A stretch of DNA of 64,000 bases from NCBI GenBank assembly GCA_949357655.1, contig CASHTG010000016.1:248001-312000 (forward strand). The letters are read 5' to 3'. Positions 13,301 to 24,859 of the stretch are shown piece after piece. How positions within the stretch are numbered: position 1 is the first letter of the stretch; the number at the start of each line of letters is the position of its first letter. The notes beneath the pieces are model-generated. The model had not been told where the DNA came from. It saw nothing but the letters and a program-made list of their open reading frames with translations, and did no database searches. This DNA is from Parascedosporium putredinis. Taxonomy: Eukaryota > Ascomycota > Sordariomycetes > Microascales > Microascaceae. The position numbers were made by a program, and so were the translations under genes.

Positions 13301-13884
13301 GGGTTGATTTCTTGGCCGAAGAAACAAAATGGTCCGGATTCCTCTTCCCCTCCCCGCCTCTCTCTCGCCCTCTTCGTTCCTGCAAGTGTTTTTAAACATG
13401 CCCAAGCTCCCTTCATCAGTCCCTCGCGCCCATTTTCCTTCTCAATAGTTTTATCTCTTCGGGCCTAGGCATCATTTTCTCTCGTGTTTTCCGCGAATAC
13501 CATCTCCCCCTCCTGCTTCTCCACATTAGTGCCGGGCGCCATCCACCACCACCAACAAGGCTCGTGTTCTTGTTCGGCGTTATCTAATTGACCCTTATCA
13601 CACCATTGCTTGCCCCCACCTTGTTCACCCGCCAGCTTTCATCTTGCCTGGCCTGATCCATCGTAGTCGGAGCGCGCCAATTTTAGTTTCCGAAACCCGC
13701 ACTCGTCTCGGTCCAAAGCAGCTCAGAACTGCACGCGTCCTTTATTCTCTTCTCCTTCCTCTTTTTCTATTCATTTCCTTTGTTCCTCCTCGTTTGTGTC
13801 TTGGCCCCCCCGCGATCGAGCTTGGTATTCGACTCCTTTTTCCCCGTCAATCATAATCCAAAGTCGACCCCTCCGCCGCCCACC

Positions 13885-14519
13885 ATGTCTCTAGCCGAAC
13901 CCCAGCGAGCCAGCACCCTCCCCGCCCCGCGCCCGGTGCGGCCCAAGTTCAACTCAATGCTCACCTCGGACAGGCTCCGGGAAGGCTCCCTCATCAGGAC
14001 CCAGTCCTTCATGACGACGGGCAAGGTGAAGAAGAACCGCAAGTCCGTCTTCCGCGAGCTCGGTCTGGACGATGATCTGAGCGACGCCAGCTCCTTCTCC
14101 CAGTCCGTCTCCTCCGCCCAGAGCCCCGTGATGGGCGCGCAAAGGATAGCATCTACAGCGACATGAGCGAGTCCCCTTCCAAGATGTCGCCTCCTCAGTG
14201 GACGGCACTTGGCCTCGGCGAGGGCAAGAAGCTAGATGATGATAAACTGTATGTCGAAGAGCCCGCAAACATTCCTCCCAGCGGGGATGCCCTAGCTTCC
14301 GGAACGTGGCACTCAATGATAACAGGATCAGCATCTAGCAGACCAAAGGTTGACGTACCGGCCGCCGTCCCTGCTTCGACATTCTCGATATTAAACCGGT
14401 TTTCCGTGCTTCTCTTGATCATTGCCGCCGTGCTGCCGGGCTATGGTTTTCTAGCCGCCACGGCCAGGAAGACGGCTTTGCAAGAAGCAAGGGTCGACAC
14501 ATCGGTACCGCTACGGTAG
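13885..14519 (+). CDS. Small fungal protein with one C-terminal membrane segment
   Basis: Not recognised by name. The start ATG at 13885 has a good context (CCACCATGT). The N-terminal 90 residues are basic and Ser-rich (LREGSLIRTQSF, KKNRKSVFRELGLDDDLSD). A middle part carries MSPPQWTALGLGEGKKLDD. A hydrophobic segment near the C-terminus (SVLLLIIAAVLPGYGFL) is followed by about 20 residues, suggesting a tail-anchored or single-pass protein with a cytosolic N-terminus. As written the frame stops at 14166. Adding one C in the run 14124-14127 joins SVSSAQSP to RDGRAKDSIYSD and gives a continuous product of about 211 residues with no intron. The uniform composition across the join supports one gene. 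Function unknown. Confidence 0.6.
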
Positions 14520-15850
14520 CTGTGACACCCGCGGGAACCCTTCTTGCCTCTTCATTCAACCGCACAGCTATTTCTCCTCCGGAGTTGAGTCGCGCTGTAT
14601 ATTGTTCACGACTCTGTCCGCCACTGGATACAACATTGAATCCAGCTGGAACATTTTTGACACCATCTTAAAAGCCTTCCTCTTCATTTTTGTCATCACT
14701 TTTCATCATCTATTATTATACCTGAAATTTTATTTTTGCTTGATGGGATGGAAGATATCAGTGCTGCGGCGTTTAGGAATATCCTGCCATTTTTCTTGTT
14801 CACGATTTCCATCTTCACGATGCCTTGCACCCATGTACCCGGCGGGTAGGGGTTGAGCTTGGCGCTGAATTTACACTCGCTTTTTTTCTACAATCTGATA
14901 ATGGAGTCATCACATTCGCTATGAGAAAACGACGGGGTTGCGAGGCGTTTGGTAAAGTTTGGTTTGCTACAACTACATGTATTTCAATGATGAAAGAGAG
15001 AAATTTTAATTTCTTCAACTTTTTATCGGCTTGTGCCATGGCTGAGATACAAAAACCTGCGTTTTACGCGATCCGTGTAGTCCCGGAAAGCCAACCTCGG
15101 GGGATTCTTGCCAGCGTAGTCAATGATGAAAGAATAGAGAGCTTCTGCTTCTCGCTACGACCAAATCTTCCCATCCGTAGGCGTGCGCGGGCAAGAGTTG
15201 AATTGTGAGTGACGTACCCTAATCCCAGGTGGCAAGAGATAACCTGGCCCAAGAATCCTCCTGTATAAAACCGCTGATATACCCCCATCGGACGGCCAGC
15301 CTCAAGACAGGAAATTCGGCCGAAGGAGACGCACATTTCGAAAAAGAAAAACGAAGCGAGAAGGACCCTGGAACCGGGATAAGGAGTATTATATGAGGTG
15401 GAAGCGCCGTCAAGGGCACGCAACTCCTTGGCGTCATGGCCCGCCCTTGCCCTCCTTTTAGAAGCCTACACCTATTGGCTTGGAGCGGAGCTATACGCCC
15501 TCTTGGCTAGATTAGCTATTCCTACTCTGTTAACGACGTGGGAAGTCCTAATTGGGTCGGGAGCACGAAGAAAAGGGGGGTGGGTGGTCGTTTGGCTGCG
15601 TAGCGAGGTTGGGTGATGCAAAAGAAGAGAAGAAAAATGAAGTTTTGGATCTATAATTGAAAGTCTATATATGTTGGGTATCTTAGGTTGGATGACGACA
15701 TGAAGTTCTACGGATAGGAAGAACTTGTCGTATGAACTCCTTGAATGGGAGGTGGAGCTGGTTTCCTTTCACTTGGAGGGTCATGTAAGACCCCGAGTAG
15801 GTTGCATTCTGCTCGGTTGGAGAATCTGAGGGTTGGAGAATGTGAATGGT
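14520..15850. other. Intergenic, convergent 3' ends
   Basis: Spacer between the 3' ends of the tail-anchored protein gene (+) and the 427-residue protein gene (-). AT-rich segments at 14600-15050 fit 3' untranslated regions. Hydrophobic short frames here (for example 14602-14856) are products of T-rich composition. Nothing else was recognised. Confidence 0.5.
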
Positions 15851-17134
15851 TCAAGCAGGCTCTAGCTGGGCCAGCAAATCGTCTGGTTTGCCCTGGGGTT
15901 TGTGAAAGAAGAATGAATATCGGTGGTGGATGAAGTTGAGTAGTCGTCTCGCCTCCTCGAGCTTGCCCACAAGGCCCAGGTGGCTGACTGCATCGACGCC
16001 CATCATCGCCTCTCTTCGCATGCGATCCGTGGGCCCAATCTTGTCCTTCTTCTTGGCTTCCTCGAAATAATCGACGGCGAGATCGTGGCTGGGAGCGGTA
16101 GGATGGTGAAGATGGAGATGCGCGACGGGGAGTTTGGTGGAAGAGGGATAGAGAAGCTCCGCAATATCGAGATACGAGTCGAAGAGGGAGGCCGAGGGCG
16201 AGGGTTTCTGCCAGGAGAGCGTCGTTGTCCTCCAGGCGACGTCCCGCCAGGCTTTTCCGAGGAGGCGGCCGTGACGCGGGTCCTTGCGGTACGTCTCGCT
16301 GGCCTGTATTATGGATTCGAACGCGCTATCCACGCACTCGACGCCGACCGTTTTGGCGCGGACGAGGAAGAGGAGCATGACGCGAGCCGCGGCAAAGGAG
16401 CTGTCCGCGACGGGGCCGTCGTCAGCCATCAACCGCGCGAGCCAAGTCCACACGACTTCCTCGCGGCCTTCTGCGACGAGGAAAGGCATGAAGGCTGCGA
16501 CGAAGTTGGGGTGGAGGGCGAACTGGAGATTCCGATCCAGCCCCGCCGAACGGAGCCATGCTAGGACCTTGTTGGAGACGTCGAACCCTGAAAAGGCTTC
16601 ATTGCTCGTCGATTGGGAATCGTCGAGAAATGTGCTTTGCGAGTCCTGTATCAGGTTGTGCTTTGCCTTGAGGCACCCTGTCGCGATTTGCAGCGTCATC
16701 AGGCCCCTCAGGGCGGCTTCTTCGAACACGACAATCGGATCTCGTTTGGTGACAGGGCTGGGAATGGTAGCGGGAGTAGGATTCCGGACTAAAGGCGGTG
16801 CTGCGGCGCGGAAAAGTGGACTGGATAGAATGGACGATAAGTGGTGGTCGGTGGGAAGACGGCGTCCACCGTCAGTGACGCCATCGACGCCCTGCGTGGT
16901 TGCCGCGGGGCCCGTAGCCGGTTGAAGAGGGCTGCTGGTAGTGGAACCTGCTGCTGCGGGCCTCTGCTCGTCCGGAAGCCATCCGTGCTCTTTATCGAGA
17001 TTTCTGCGGAAGGAGGTGGTCACGGCATCAAGAAATCTTTGCGTTTGTTGGCGCGTGAGAGGATCTGGGTGGTGGATGGACTTGAGAAGAAAGGAGGGGT
17101 CGAGCTTGAAGCGGAGAGGGTTGGTCTTCAGCAT
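15851..17134 (-). CDS. Conserved fungal protein of unknown function, 427 residues
   Basis: A single uninterrupted frame of 427 codons with no intron or frame break, one of only three such genes in the window. The N-terminus (LLKSIHHPDPLTRQQTQRFL) is helical and basic. A Ser/Pro/Thr-rich low-complexity stretch follows at about residues 60-130. The rest is mostly alpha-helical, with short hydrophobic helices such as VVWTWLARLM and AAARVMLLFLVRA spaced like helical-repeat (TPR/PPR-like) proteins; I cannot assign a repeat family. No signal peptide or membrane segment is clear. The frame stays open upstream of the ATG through SSRPYPQKPN, back to a TGA about 55 bases away, so an upstream exon or a longer N-terminus is possible. 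A role in organelle gene expression is speculation from the helical-repeat look only. Confidence 0.7.
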   Translation of the reverse strand: MLKTNPLRFKLDPSFLLKSIHHPDPLTRQQTQRFLDAVTTSFRRNLDKEHGWLPDEQRPAAAGSTTSSPLQPATGPAATTQGVDGVTDGGRRLPTDHHLSSILSSPLFRAAAPPLVRNPTPATIPSPVTKRDPIVVFEEAALRGLMTLQIATGCLKAKHNLIQDSQSTFLDDSQSTSNEAFSGFDVSNKVLAWLRSAGLDRNLQFALHPNFVAAFMPFLVAEGREEVVWTWLARLMADDGPVADSSFAAARVMLLFLVRAKTVGVECVDSAFESIIQASETYRKDPRHGRLLGKAWRDVAWRTTTLSWQKPSPSASLFDSYLDIAELLYPSSTKLPVAHLHLHHPTAPSHDLAVDYFEEAKKKDKIGPTDRMRREAMMGVDAVSHLGLVGKLEEARRLLNFIHHRYSFFFHKPQGKPDDLLAQLEPA

Positions 17135-19064
17135 ATTCGGCTTTTGCGGATAAGGCCGCGAGGAACAAGAGTGCCTTGTTCCTGTACCTGTTCAAAGACG
17201 TTTGAGATCTCTATTCCAATCGACAATCGAATAATATGGGTTGTTGCGTTTCGGTGAACACCAGCTTGGCCTACCGAGCGAGTCAAGAATCGCATGATCA
17301 TGAACCCGGGAGCTGGGCAGTGACGCCGCCGGTTGGTCACGTGATCAAACCAATACCGGCGCCAGCGCGATCATTGCGTGCTGACAGAGCTTTCCCCACA
17401 CTATCACTCCCCCGATTAAGTAATCATTCCCTTGCAGGCTTGTGAGTCAGCGGTTTCCCGATCAAGATGTCATCCAGCATGATCATGCCTTCGGTCCAGA
17501 AAATCGTGTGCGAGGGAGTGTGAGAGCCTCTTTGGGCGATTCTCGGTTAAACCTTGCCCTTTTGAATCAACGCCCGTTTGCTCTTGACAACGGAAGCCCG
17601 GGGTACAAGGCTTTGTCTCTGGCTGCTTGCGACTAGGCTCTCAGAGCAAGCGATGGCTTGATAAGGTTTTTCAAAGGGCTTGAAATTATTACTAGCCACT
17701 AGCATTCAAAGTGTTTCCGGGGCGAGCCCTTGCAAAGAGTAACCATTCTCCCATGCTTTGGACGTAATAGCTCGAACTGAAGGTCGCGTGACATACAATC
17801 CAGGTGCAAAGATACCTCAGTACATCCACACTCGACAAGCAAGCGACCTGGGTTTCGAGGATCCGCTTCGACGGGAATGATATTATGGATGAACCCTACA
17901 TTTTTTCCCCTTATACCCTCAATAGAAACTGTCGACAGCGCCTCCGAAAAGTTGAAATGTAAATTTGCAAATGTAAAATAGAAGAGAAGGAAAAAGGAGG
18001 GAATGAAGAAAATTCACCCACGACCAACCCGATGATTGGCTCCGCGGAAAGTACTTTGGGGGAAAATAACGAAAGTTCGGTTTCACCATGGATTGTTTGG
18101 GCGGCAGGCAGCATCAAGGACAGGAGAGAGAGGGAGAGAGAGCTTTTGCGCTAGTGTAAATCTTCGAGCGGCATGCAGGGCACAATGCCTGTGGACCCGG
18201 GCGAGGCAGCCGGCGCGACTCCTTTGCGCTGATATTGATCGTTGCTTGTTCTCTACGCGTGTTCCCGTCGCCACTGGGCAATTGTGCTTCGATGGGCGGA
18301 CCACGCCGAATTCATCGACGGCCTGCCCGAGGCGACTTGGCGTGAAGATGCGACTTTGATCGTGACGCGTGCTCGAAGGAGAGCAGGGGAGCTTCCCTGC
18401 ATGTTTAGGGGTTGTCCGTTCAGTCAAGTTGCTGGGCCTGGTAGCTCTGCGTGGTAGGCTGCGAGTACTGGGTACTTTCTGGGAACCAAAAAGAAACTTT
18501 GACAAGTGAGGCAGCATGTGCAACGGTTGTACTCTTCTAACTGTCATCACTTACCTCTTAGGTACATTTGGACCAGAACTGTGGTATATATGTACCTTTT
18601 CAGCCCCAAATCATCCGCCTCATCCCACCGCCCCTTGGTAGCGAAGAAGTATCGATGCAAAGTTTCGGTACTTCAATGCTAACACAGCAACGCACCACGC
18701 AGAAGCACCCGCAGCACACTGCACCGTGTATTCTCGTACTTTTCGCCTTGAGAAGCATCAGCCTTTCCCATCCACCATTTTTTCACCCTTCCTTCTACCC
18801 CAAACCACACCACCCTCCCAACCCATCATCACAAAACCCATCAAGAACGCTTCAGATTCGCGTCGGTCGCCGTGTCGCCCATTCTCCTTGGTGTGCTCTA
18901 TCGTACGCCCCCATTTTCTCCTCCGAACCTTGCCATTGTATCCAAACCGACGAGACTGCATTGATCGCGAAGCTCGAAATTCTGTGCAGCGGAATTGGAC
19001 CGTCTGCCCATCCTTTCCTTTCCCTTTTTCCTTCACATAAACATATACTTCGTCTCGTTCCATC
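17135..19064. other. Divergent intergenic region upstream of the 427-residue gene and def1
   Basis: The two flanking genes point away from each other, so this 1.9-kb spacer must hold both promoters. The 500 bases before def1 are C/T-rich, as in many fungal leaders. There is no recognisable coding sequence or RNA gene. Confidence 0.5.
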
Positions 19065-22000
19065 ATGTCCGAGACTACGACTCGGTCTGGTGCCTCTCGG
19101 GGACGGGGTTCCGGCCGTGGCGGCAGGGGCGGTTTTCTAGTCGGGGAGGTCGCTCGTCAGGAAACACTAATGGCGATAGCTTTGATGCTCTTGATACTCC
19201 TTCACCCGCTGCCTTCGATGAGGATGGCGACATCGCCGAATTGAGGAAGCTATATGGATCCAAGGTTCGCCCCATCAAGGATATGTTCGAGGGCTGGTCG
19301 GAAGTCGACATTTTGTACGCTCTCCAAGAGGCTGAAGGCGACGAGGGCCTCGCCGTCGAAAGAATCGCTCATGGTATGTCATCACTCACAGCCCTCATCC
19401 CAAGTCCTCTGCTACACCTTGCATCTTCCCTCGGCGGCCCTTGGATATTTTTTTGTTTTCTTTTTGCCCGATGCCTCGGGTCACCCAGCCTACCCTCACC
19501 AGCTCTCGAATACGCACCAGGCAAACAAGCTCAATACAACATCTTTGTCAATTTTGGACATGGTAACCCTATCTGGAAACCTGTGGCTAATGTATCTCTC
19601 TGTTTGTTTAGGTGCCGTCTCTCAATGGGGCGAAGTTTCCAAGTCGAAGAAGACTCGATCGAAGCCTAAGGATGCTGTAAGCGCGTCAGCCACGGCGGAT
19701 ACCCATTCTGGCCCTAGGCCTTCTCGTGGCGGCAGGATCGTGTCCGAGAGTGGGCGCGGCCGTGGCCGAGGCGTCGATCGGGGTGGTCGTGCTCCTCGCA
19801 GCCGACCCGCGCAACCGGCGACCAATGGTACCCGTAAGGAGAGTGGTCTCTCTGTGCCTACGGAAGAATCGAATGCCTGGGATACGAAGAAGAGTGGTTC
19901 GGACACCCGAGGCAATGCTGCGCCAGAGCAACCAGCTGCTGCCGCCGAACCCGCGAAGGCTGCCCCTCCGACCAAGACTTGGGCTAGTATGCTCAGGCAG
20001 GCTACTGCGCCTAAAATTGCCCCCAAGCCCAAGGAGGCTCCGGCTCCCAAGCCTGCCGAATCGCTTGAACCCCTCCCCCGTTGAGGTTCCCGCCTCTGTC
20101 GAACCTACTGCCGCCCCTGAACCCGAACCCGAACCTATTGAAGCTCCTGCTGTCGAGGAAGCCCCTGAGCCTACTCCCGAAATCGCTGAACCCCCGCAGA
20201 GTTGCCTCCTACCAAGGATGCGCTAACCGAGTCGAATCTTGAACAAGTCAATGACACATCTGCACCTGCCCCCACGGAAACTGCCGCAAGCACGGCCGCC
20301 GACTCATGGGCACCCGCGCCCGCGGACATTAGCACCGTTCCTACCCCCGCCCCCAGCCAACTACCAGCCAAACGCAGCCCCCTCCGGCTGTTCCTCAACC
20401 CGTCGGCTTTGCCGCTGCCACCCCGACAAAGCCTGCTGCTCGTGCCCCCACTACCAACGACGCATCCTCGATCAAGAGGAGGCTGTTCGCATGCCCGGCA
20501 ACCGCGAGGTCGATCGTGCGGCAGTCCAATTTGGCGCCTTCTCTCTCAATGGAGGCGAGGAGGATGTTGACGGAGAGCGTGAGGAGGCCGAGACTAGGGC
20601 CCAGCCTCCCGATGACTCCCCGTCGTTCATCCTCGCGCTTCGCTTCCTCCCGCGGCCGCGCAGCCTGCGGCCGCCCCCGAAGCGGCTGCCCCTAAGCCCG
20701 TCGCGTCCGCTGCCCCCGCCAACGCGCCTACTGGTACGTGATTTTTTTCTTTCTTCCCGCGCCAGCGAACGATTTGCTGCGAGACCAAGAAGCTAATGTA
20801 TTCTTTTACAGCCCCTGCTGCCCAAGTACAGGCTCAACAGTCGGTATCTACTCAAGGTATGAGCGTAGTCTTCTCCCCCGACCCAAGAAAAATGTCTGTA
20901 TTTATTCTAACTTGTAATCACACCCATAGCCTCTCAACCCGCTGCTCAACAAGCCCAGTCATTTGGCCGCTACGGTGCACAGGAAGGAGCGCCTGGCCTC
21001 CCATCCCTTAACCAGCAAGGCGCGGCCGCTTCGAACCCGCAACAGCAGTACGAGAACTACCAGGCGCAGCAGCAGGCTTCGCAGGTCCCCCATTCGAGCG
21101 GTGCGTTCAGCTCGGCGCCCGGCGATTTCTCCTCATACTACACGGCGGACCACCAGAACCGCGGTCCCTACAACAACTACTATGGCCAGCAGTACGGCCA
21201 GCAGCACCAAGCGAGCCAGGGCCAGCAAGAGGGAGCTGGAGCTACCCAGCAGCCGCAGCCGCAGCGCGCGTTTAGCGGCTACAACAACGCATCGCAAGCC
21301 GATAACTTGGCCCAATACCCCCAAAGCGGAGTGGGCCTCCACAACCAGTCTCGCTTCGGGGGCGTCAGCAACGATCCTCAGAGCAGCGGGCACACTACGC
21401 CCAACCCTCGCAGGGGCAGCAGCAGCCCGGCGCGCAGGGCACGCAGCCGCAGTCTCACGCGGCTCAGCAAAACTACCCTTACAACAGCCACCCCTATTTC
21501 AACAACCCTTACTACCACCAGTTCTACCAGGCCTACGGGCAGGGCGGCTACGGTGGGGCACCCTACGGCAAGGGGGCGTGTACGGAGCACCGTATAATAT
21601 TCCTCCTCAGGCCCCCTATGACCACAGCTCGTCCCCGCCGGCGGGTTCCAGTCTTCGCTCCACCGCGATAACAACGGCGTCAGCTCGGGACTCGGCGAGT
21701 ACGGCAGGGTTGGCAGCGCGCAGTCGGGACACCAAGCGGGTCTGGGTGGTAGCTCGTTTGGCGGAATGCATGACACGTTTGGACGCGGACCCTCGTCGTA
21801 CCAGTCTCAAGCAGGCCAAGGATTCAACGCCCAGTCGCAGGCGGCGGGCTCAGGTTCGGGCAACGATGACCTGAAGCCGTATGTGGACTCCAAGTCGGGC
21901 ACCGGCCCCTCGCCCTCGCTTGGAGGTGCCCGACCCGGCTCGGCTACGAACACCACGCCTGCCGGGCAAAGCGGCCTCCCCCTCAGTCTAACGCGCAGAT

Positions 22001-22229
22001 GGGCGGATACGGCGGCTACCCCAGCCACCTCCAGCAGGGCCTTCATGGATCTAGCGGATACGGCATGGGCGGCGCTAACAGCGCTGGCCAGCACGGCAAT
22101 ACGCCCTACGGCTCCTACGGGCAGGGTGGCTTCGGCGGTAGCGGCTACTACGGCGGCGCGGGCCAGCAGCAACAACAGCAGCAGCAACAGCAGCAGCGGG
22201 GCGGCTGGGGCGGAAACTATAACCACTAG
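19065..22229 (+). CDS. def1: RNA polymerase II degradation factor Def1 (CUE domain, Q/G/Y-rich tail)
   Basis: Def1 binds ubiquitin machinery through an N-terminal CUE domain and promotes ubiquitylation and turnover of stalled RNA polymerase II; in yeast it is processed to a nuclear form. The N-terminus is RGG-rich (SRGRGSGRGGRGG). A CUE-like segment follows (ELRKLYGSKVRPIKDMFEGW, then VDILYALQEAEGDEGLAVERI). A conserved block contains DQEEAVRMPGNREVDRAAVQ. A long Gln/Gly/Tyr-rich tail ends in Q11 and RGGWGGNYNH. Introns: 19374-19611, 20734-20811 and 20857-20929, all with good GT..AG ends. About ten frame breaks occur in otherwise continuous protein, at 19133-19136, 20070-20079, 20191-20195, 20350-20354, 20445-20449, 20618-20621, 21413-21416, 21572-21576, 21633-21636 and 21978-21982. 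Nearly all are one base missing from a run. The corrected length is roughly 930 residues. Confidence 0.9.
22164..22196 (+). repeat. CAG/CAA tract encoding Q11 in Def1
   Basis: Eleven consecutive glutamine codons (mixed CAG and CAA) close to the Def1 C-terminus. Q-rich tails are a known property of Def1 proteins and the tract is a likely site of length variation. Confidence 0.9.
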
Positions 22230-22957
22230 AAGAAGGGTTTCCGACCGCATCACCGAGCTGAGAGGCGATCATCACGTAATGGAAGCCGATGGAGAAATGG
22301 TGCCAAGGAAGATCGTATCAGGACGGAAGCCTGACGCGAGGCGAACTAGAGACGGCGGAAATGGTATTGTTTTTTGTTCGATGATGGGAAAAGCAATTAG
22401 TAACTCGAGTCTCGCATGGTTTTTCTCTTTTGTCTTTTTGGGATCAAGAAAGAGGGAGCAGAGTGGCCTAAAGGGGAGAAGGGGGCGGGGATTTGTGCGC
22501 CGGTGGTGGTGGTTTTGATACACGCGCGCGTGCATACCACACGCCACACACCAAGCACAGCACATTACATACAACATATTCTCAGAGAACAAGGGGAAGG
22601 GAAGAGGGCCAAGCAAGGATGATTTGATCCGAGGAAGAATGAAGAAGGGAAGGGAGGGAAAAACCACCAAAAACAAGAGCTGGGAGGGAAATCATTTTTA
22701 TGGCCAAACTCACAAGGACTGTAATACCGGGAGATATTTTGTTCTAACAGCTTTTCTGCTTCTTGTTTGTTCTTTCCAAACGGTTTCTCTCTTCCAATCA
22801 AAGAGAATGGGTTATCGGAGCTAATTTGTCATGTTCTTTTCCATTGTCCTTTGCGCTTTCTTTTTCCTAGGACTCTTTTTTCTTTCCATAGCATGCTCTG
22901 CTATTGTCACTGTCTCACTATCTCACTATCTCACTCACTCACACTCCCTCTCTATTG

Positions 22958-22994
22958 TTGTCCTGGGATTGGAATTTGTCCTGGGATTGGAATT
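22958..22994. repeat. 18-bp tandem duplication
   Basis: TTGTCCTGGGATTGGAA occurs twice in direct tandem with an 18-base period, just after a TCTCACTA-type 8-bp repeat (22912-22944). Both look like replication-slippage products in the def1 3' flank. Confidence 0.85.
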
Positions 22995-23722
22995 CTTCCC
23001 TTTATCCTTTTCAGTCTTTGCTGTTTTCTTGTATGCTTGCTTCTGCTGTGGTTTCCAGGTTGGCATCTTGTTATCCTCGTTTGAGTGTCGTGTCTGATTA
23101 AAGAAAAAAAACAAACACCTAGTTTTGGGTCTCTCTTCCTGAGCAGTCTTCCTCAATGTATGTTGTCTTTAGGTGGAAGGTCTTTGGATTCGCACAAGTT
23201 TCGGTTGGTCGTTTTGCTACTGTCACAACAAATGAAGAAGGGAAAAAGTGGTTCGACCAAGATCAAGGGCGAGGTCTTTTCCGCTGCCTTTTTCACCTCG
23301 CTCCCTTTTCACCTCGCCAAGCCTTCAATATAAGGGACGAGACCCGAAAGAGAAGGGGGAAAGGAAAGAGAAGATGACTGGGGGTCTAAATCCCCACACC
23401 TTGTCAGCCAAGCTTTTGTTTTGTTCTTGTTGCAGCATACGGTCTCTTGTGTTTGTCGTCAAGTTGTCATTTTAGTCGTCTTCAAGCTGTGTTGCCTGGC
23501 CTTGAAGTTACTTGTGTATGCTACGACTACGAGTATATAATCAGAATTGCCTGTTGGCGGAGAGCAATCCAACCTTCTTTTCGAGTATGCTAGATTTCAG
23601 GAGTAGAGAATCTCACCATTGCCGTGATAGGATATGGGTGATTCATCACACGTATGGGAGAACTGGGAATAAGAGAAGATGATGGGGAACGCGGTTGTAT
23701 TCCACGAGTAGGAGATGGGATG

Positions 23723-23726
<4 letters not shown>

Positions 23727-23752
<26 letters not shown>
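23727..23752. repeat. (TC)13 microsatellite
   Basis: Thirteen uninterrupted TC units, about 100 bases from a GT-rich tract (23853-23890). Confidence 0.9.
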
Positions 23753-23753
<1 letters not shown>

Positions 23754-23852
23754 TTTCTACTCACCCTTTTTTCTTGTCCCTTTTCGTTTTTGATACATCC
23801 AAGAGTGATATTGGAGAACAATGAAAACCAGAAAAGAAAAAAAAGTCGTACA

Positions 23853-23890
23853 TGTGTGTGTGTGTGCGTGTGTGTGTGTGTATGTGTGTG
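23853..23890. repeat. (GT)n microsatellite with interruptions
   Basis: About 19 GT-type dinucleotides interrupted by single GC and AT steps. Located in the def1-GH7 convergent spacer. Confidence 0.85.
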
Positions 23891-24859
23891 CATACAAGTC
23901 AAAGTGCCCAAAGCAAAAGACCTTCGACGGAAGAACCTGCCTCGTGTTCCGACCCGCAGCAAAAGCCCACGTCCGCGGCACATGCAAACTGCACGCATTC
24001 TACACGCGTTGCATTCTTCCCTCCCCCGCCAAACGGGTCCTTTACATGAAGACAAAGTGCGCGTCGGAAGCGGAAAGAAGAAGAAGAAGGTGAAAAAAAA
24101 AAAAAGAGAATAAAGACTAACACACACCCACACACCCCGGATCCGCTTACAACGTCGCCCCTCCCTTTCGCCGCCTATTGTCGTTTAATCAATTCCCGAG
24201 AGAGGAGAGAAAAAAAAAAAGGTGTTGACGAAGAACATTCCTCTTTAGCCGCAATGTCCAGCAGAATGGCACAGAGATTAACCCGTCAGCGAGGCTCCCA
24301 TCCCTTCCTCCCCCGTTGAGGGAAGAAAGGAAGAAAAAACCTAGAAATCCCGCATTGAAAAGGGACTGACGCATACGGAACGTGAAAGCACAATGCATGG
24401 GGCATGAATACAATAAGGGAAGAAAACGGTACACGGGGCGGGTAGCAAGTCGTGCCATCAAATTCATCAAGGAAAAGAAATGCCGTTTTTATATTGTTGC
24501 AAAGTCATACAACGTCGCAAAGGAAAGAATATCTACATTGAAAGGTTCTTTTGCGCCCCGCGCGCACCAGGGTATTCGCAAAATCATTGCGCGCTCTCTC
24601 TCCGGTGCGTGGGTCCTGTCCCTTCCCTTCCCTCCTCGTTTTTTGCTGCTGTCTCACCACCCGCCTCCAACCTGCTTCCCGAGTCCGCGCCGTGAAGGCG
24701 AAAAAAGTCTAAGAAAATGGACAAGGCAGTGGAGAAGAGGAGAGGAAAAGGCCGAGACAAAGAGGAGAAGACCAAGGAGAGCGCGTGAGCAACTGCTCTG
24801 CTCTTGCCCTTCCGGGGGACCATCTAGCCAGAGACGAACCCTTCCGCGGGATTCGGCGC

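Larger units (their letters stand above)
2822..13884. other. 11-kb gene-poor interval between cbh1 and the next gene
   Basis: I find no frame with a recognisable domain, no convincing exon-intron series and no tRNA or rRNA. Most open frames are short, proline- or arginine-rich and overlap on both strands. The left end holds the cbh1 promoter. A (GT)n tract lies at 10355-10387. The last 300-400 bases before 13885 are pyrimidine-rich and look like the promoter and leader of the next gene. A stop-rich stretch around 7400-9800 could be old, decayed repeat DNA, but I could not match it to any element. Confidence 0.4.
22230..24859. other. Intergenic between convergent def1 and the second GH7 gene
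   Basis: 2.6 kb with no recognised gene. It holds microsatellites and small tandem duplications: (TCTCACTA)n near 22912-22944, an 18-bp direct duplication at 22958-22994, (TC)13 at 23727-23752, and a GT-rich tract at 23853-23890. T-rich strands give hydrophobic short frames that are not genes. Confidence 0.5.

Noticed and set aside
18568..19140. Frames overlapping the def1 start
   Set aside because: C/T-rich leader translation; the Def1 frame from 19065 carries the conserved RGG and CUE segments.
19065..22229. Programmed frameshifting as an explanation for the Def1 breaks
   Set aside because: About ten shifts in one gene at unrelated runs, with the same pattern in eS8, eIF2B-gamma and tom1, cannot be programmed; sequence error is far simpler.
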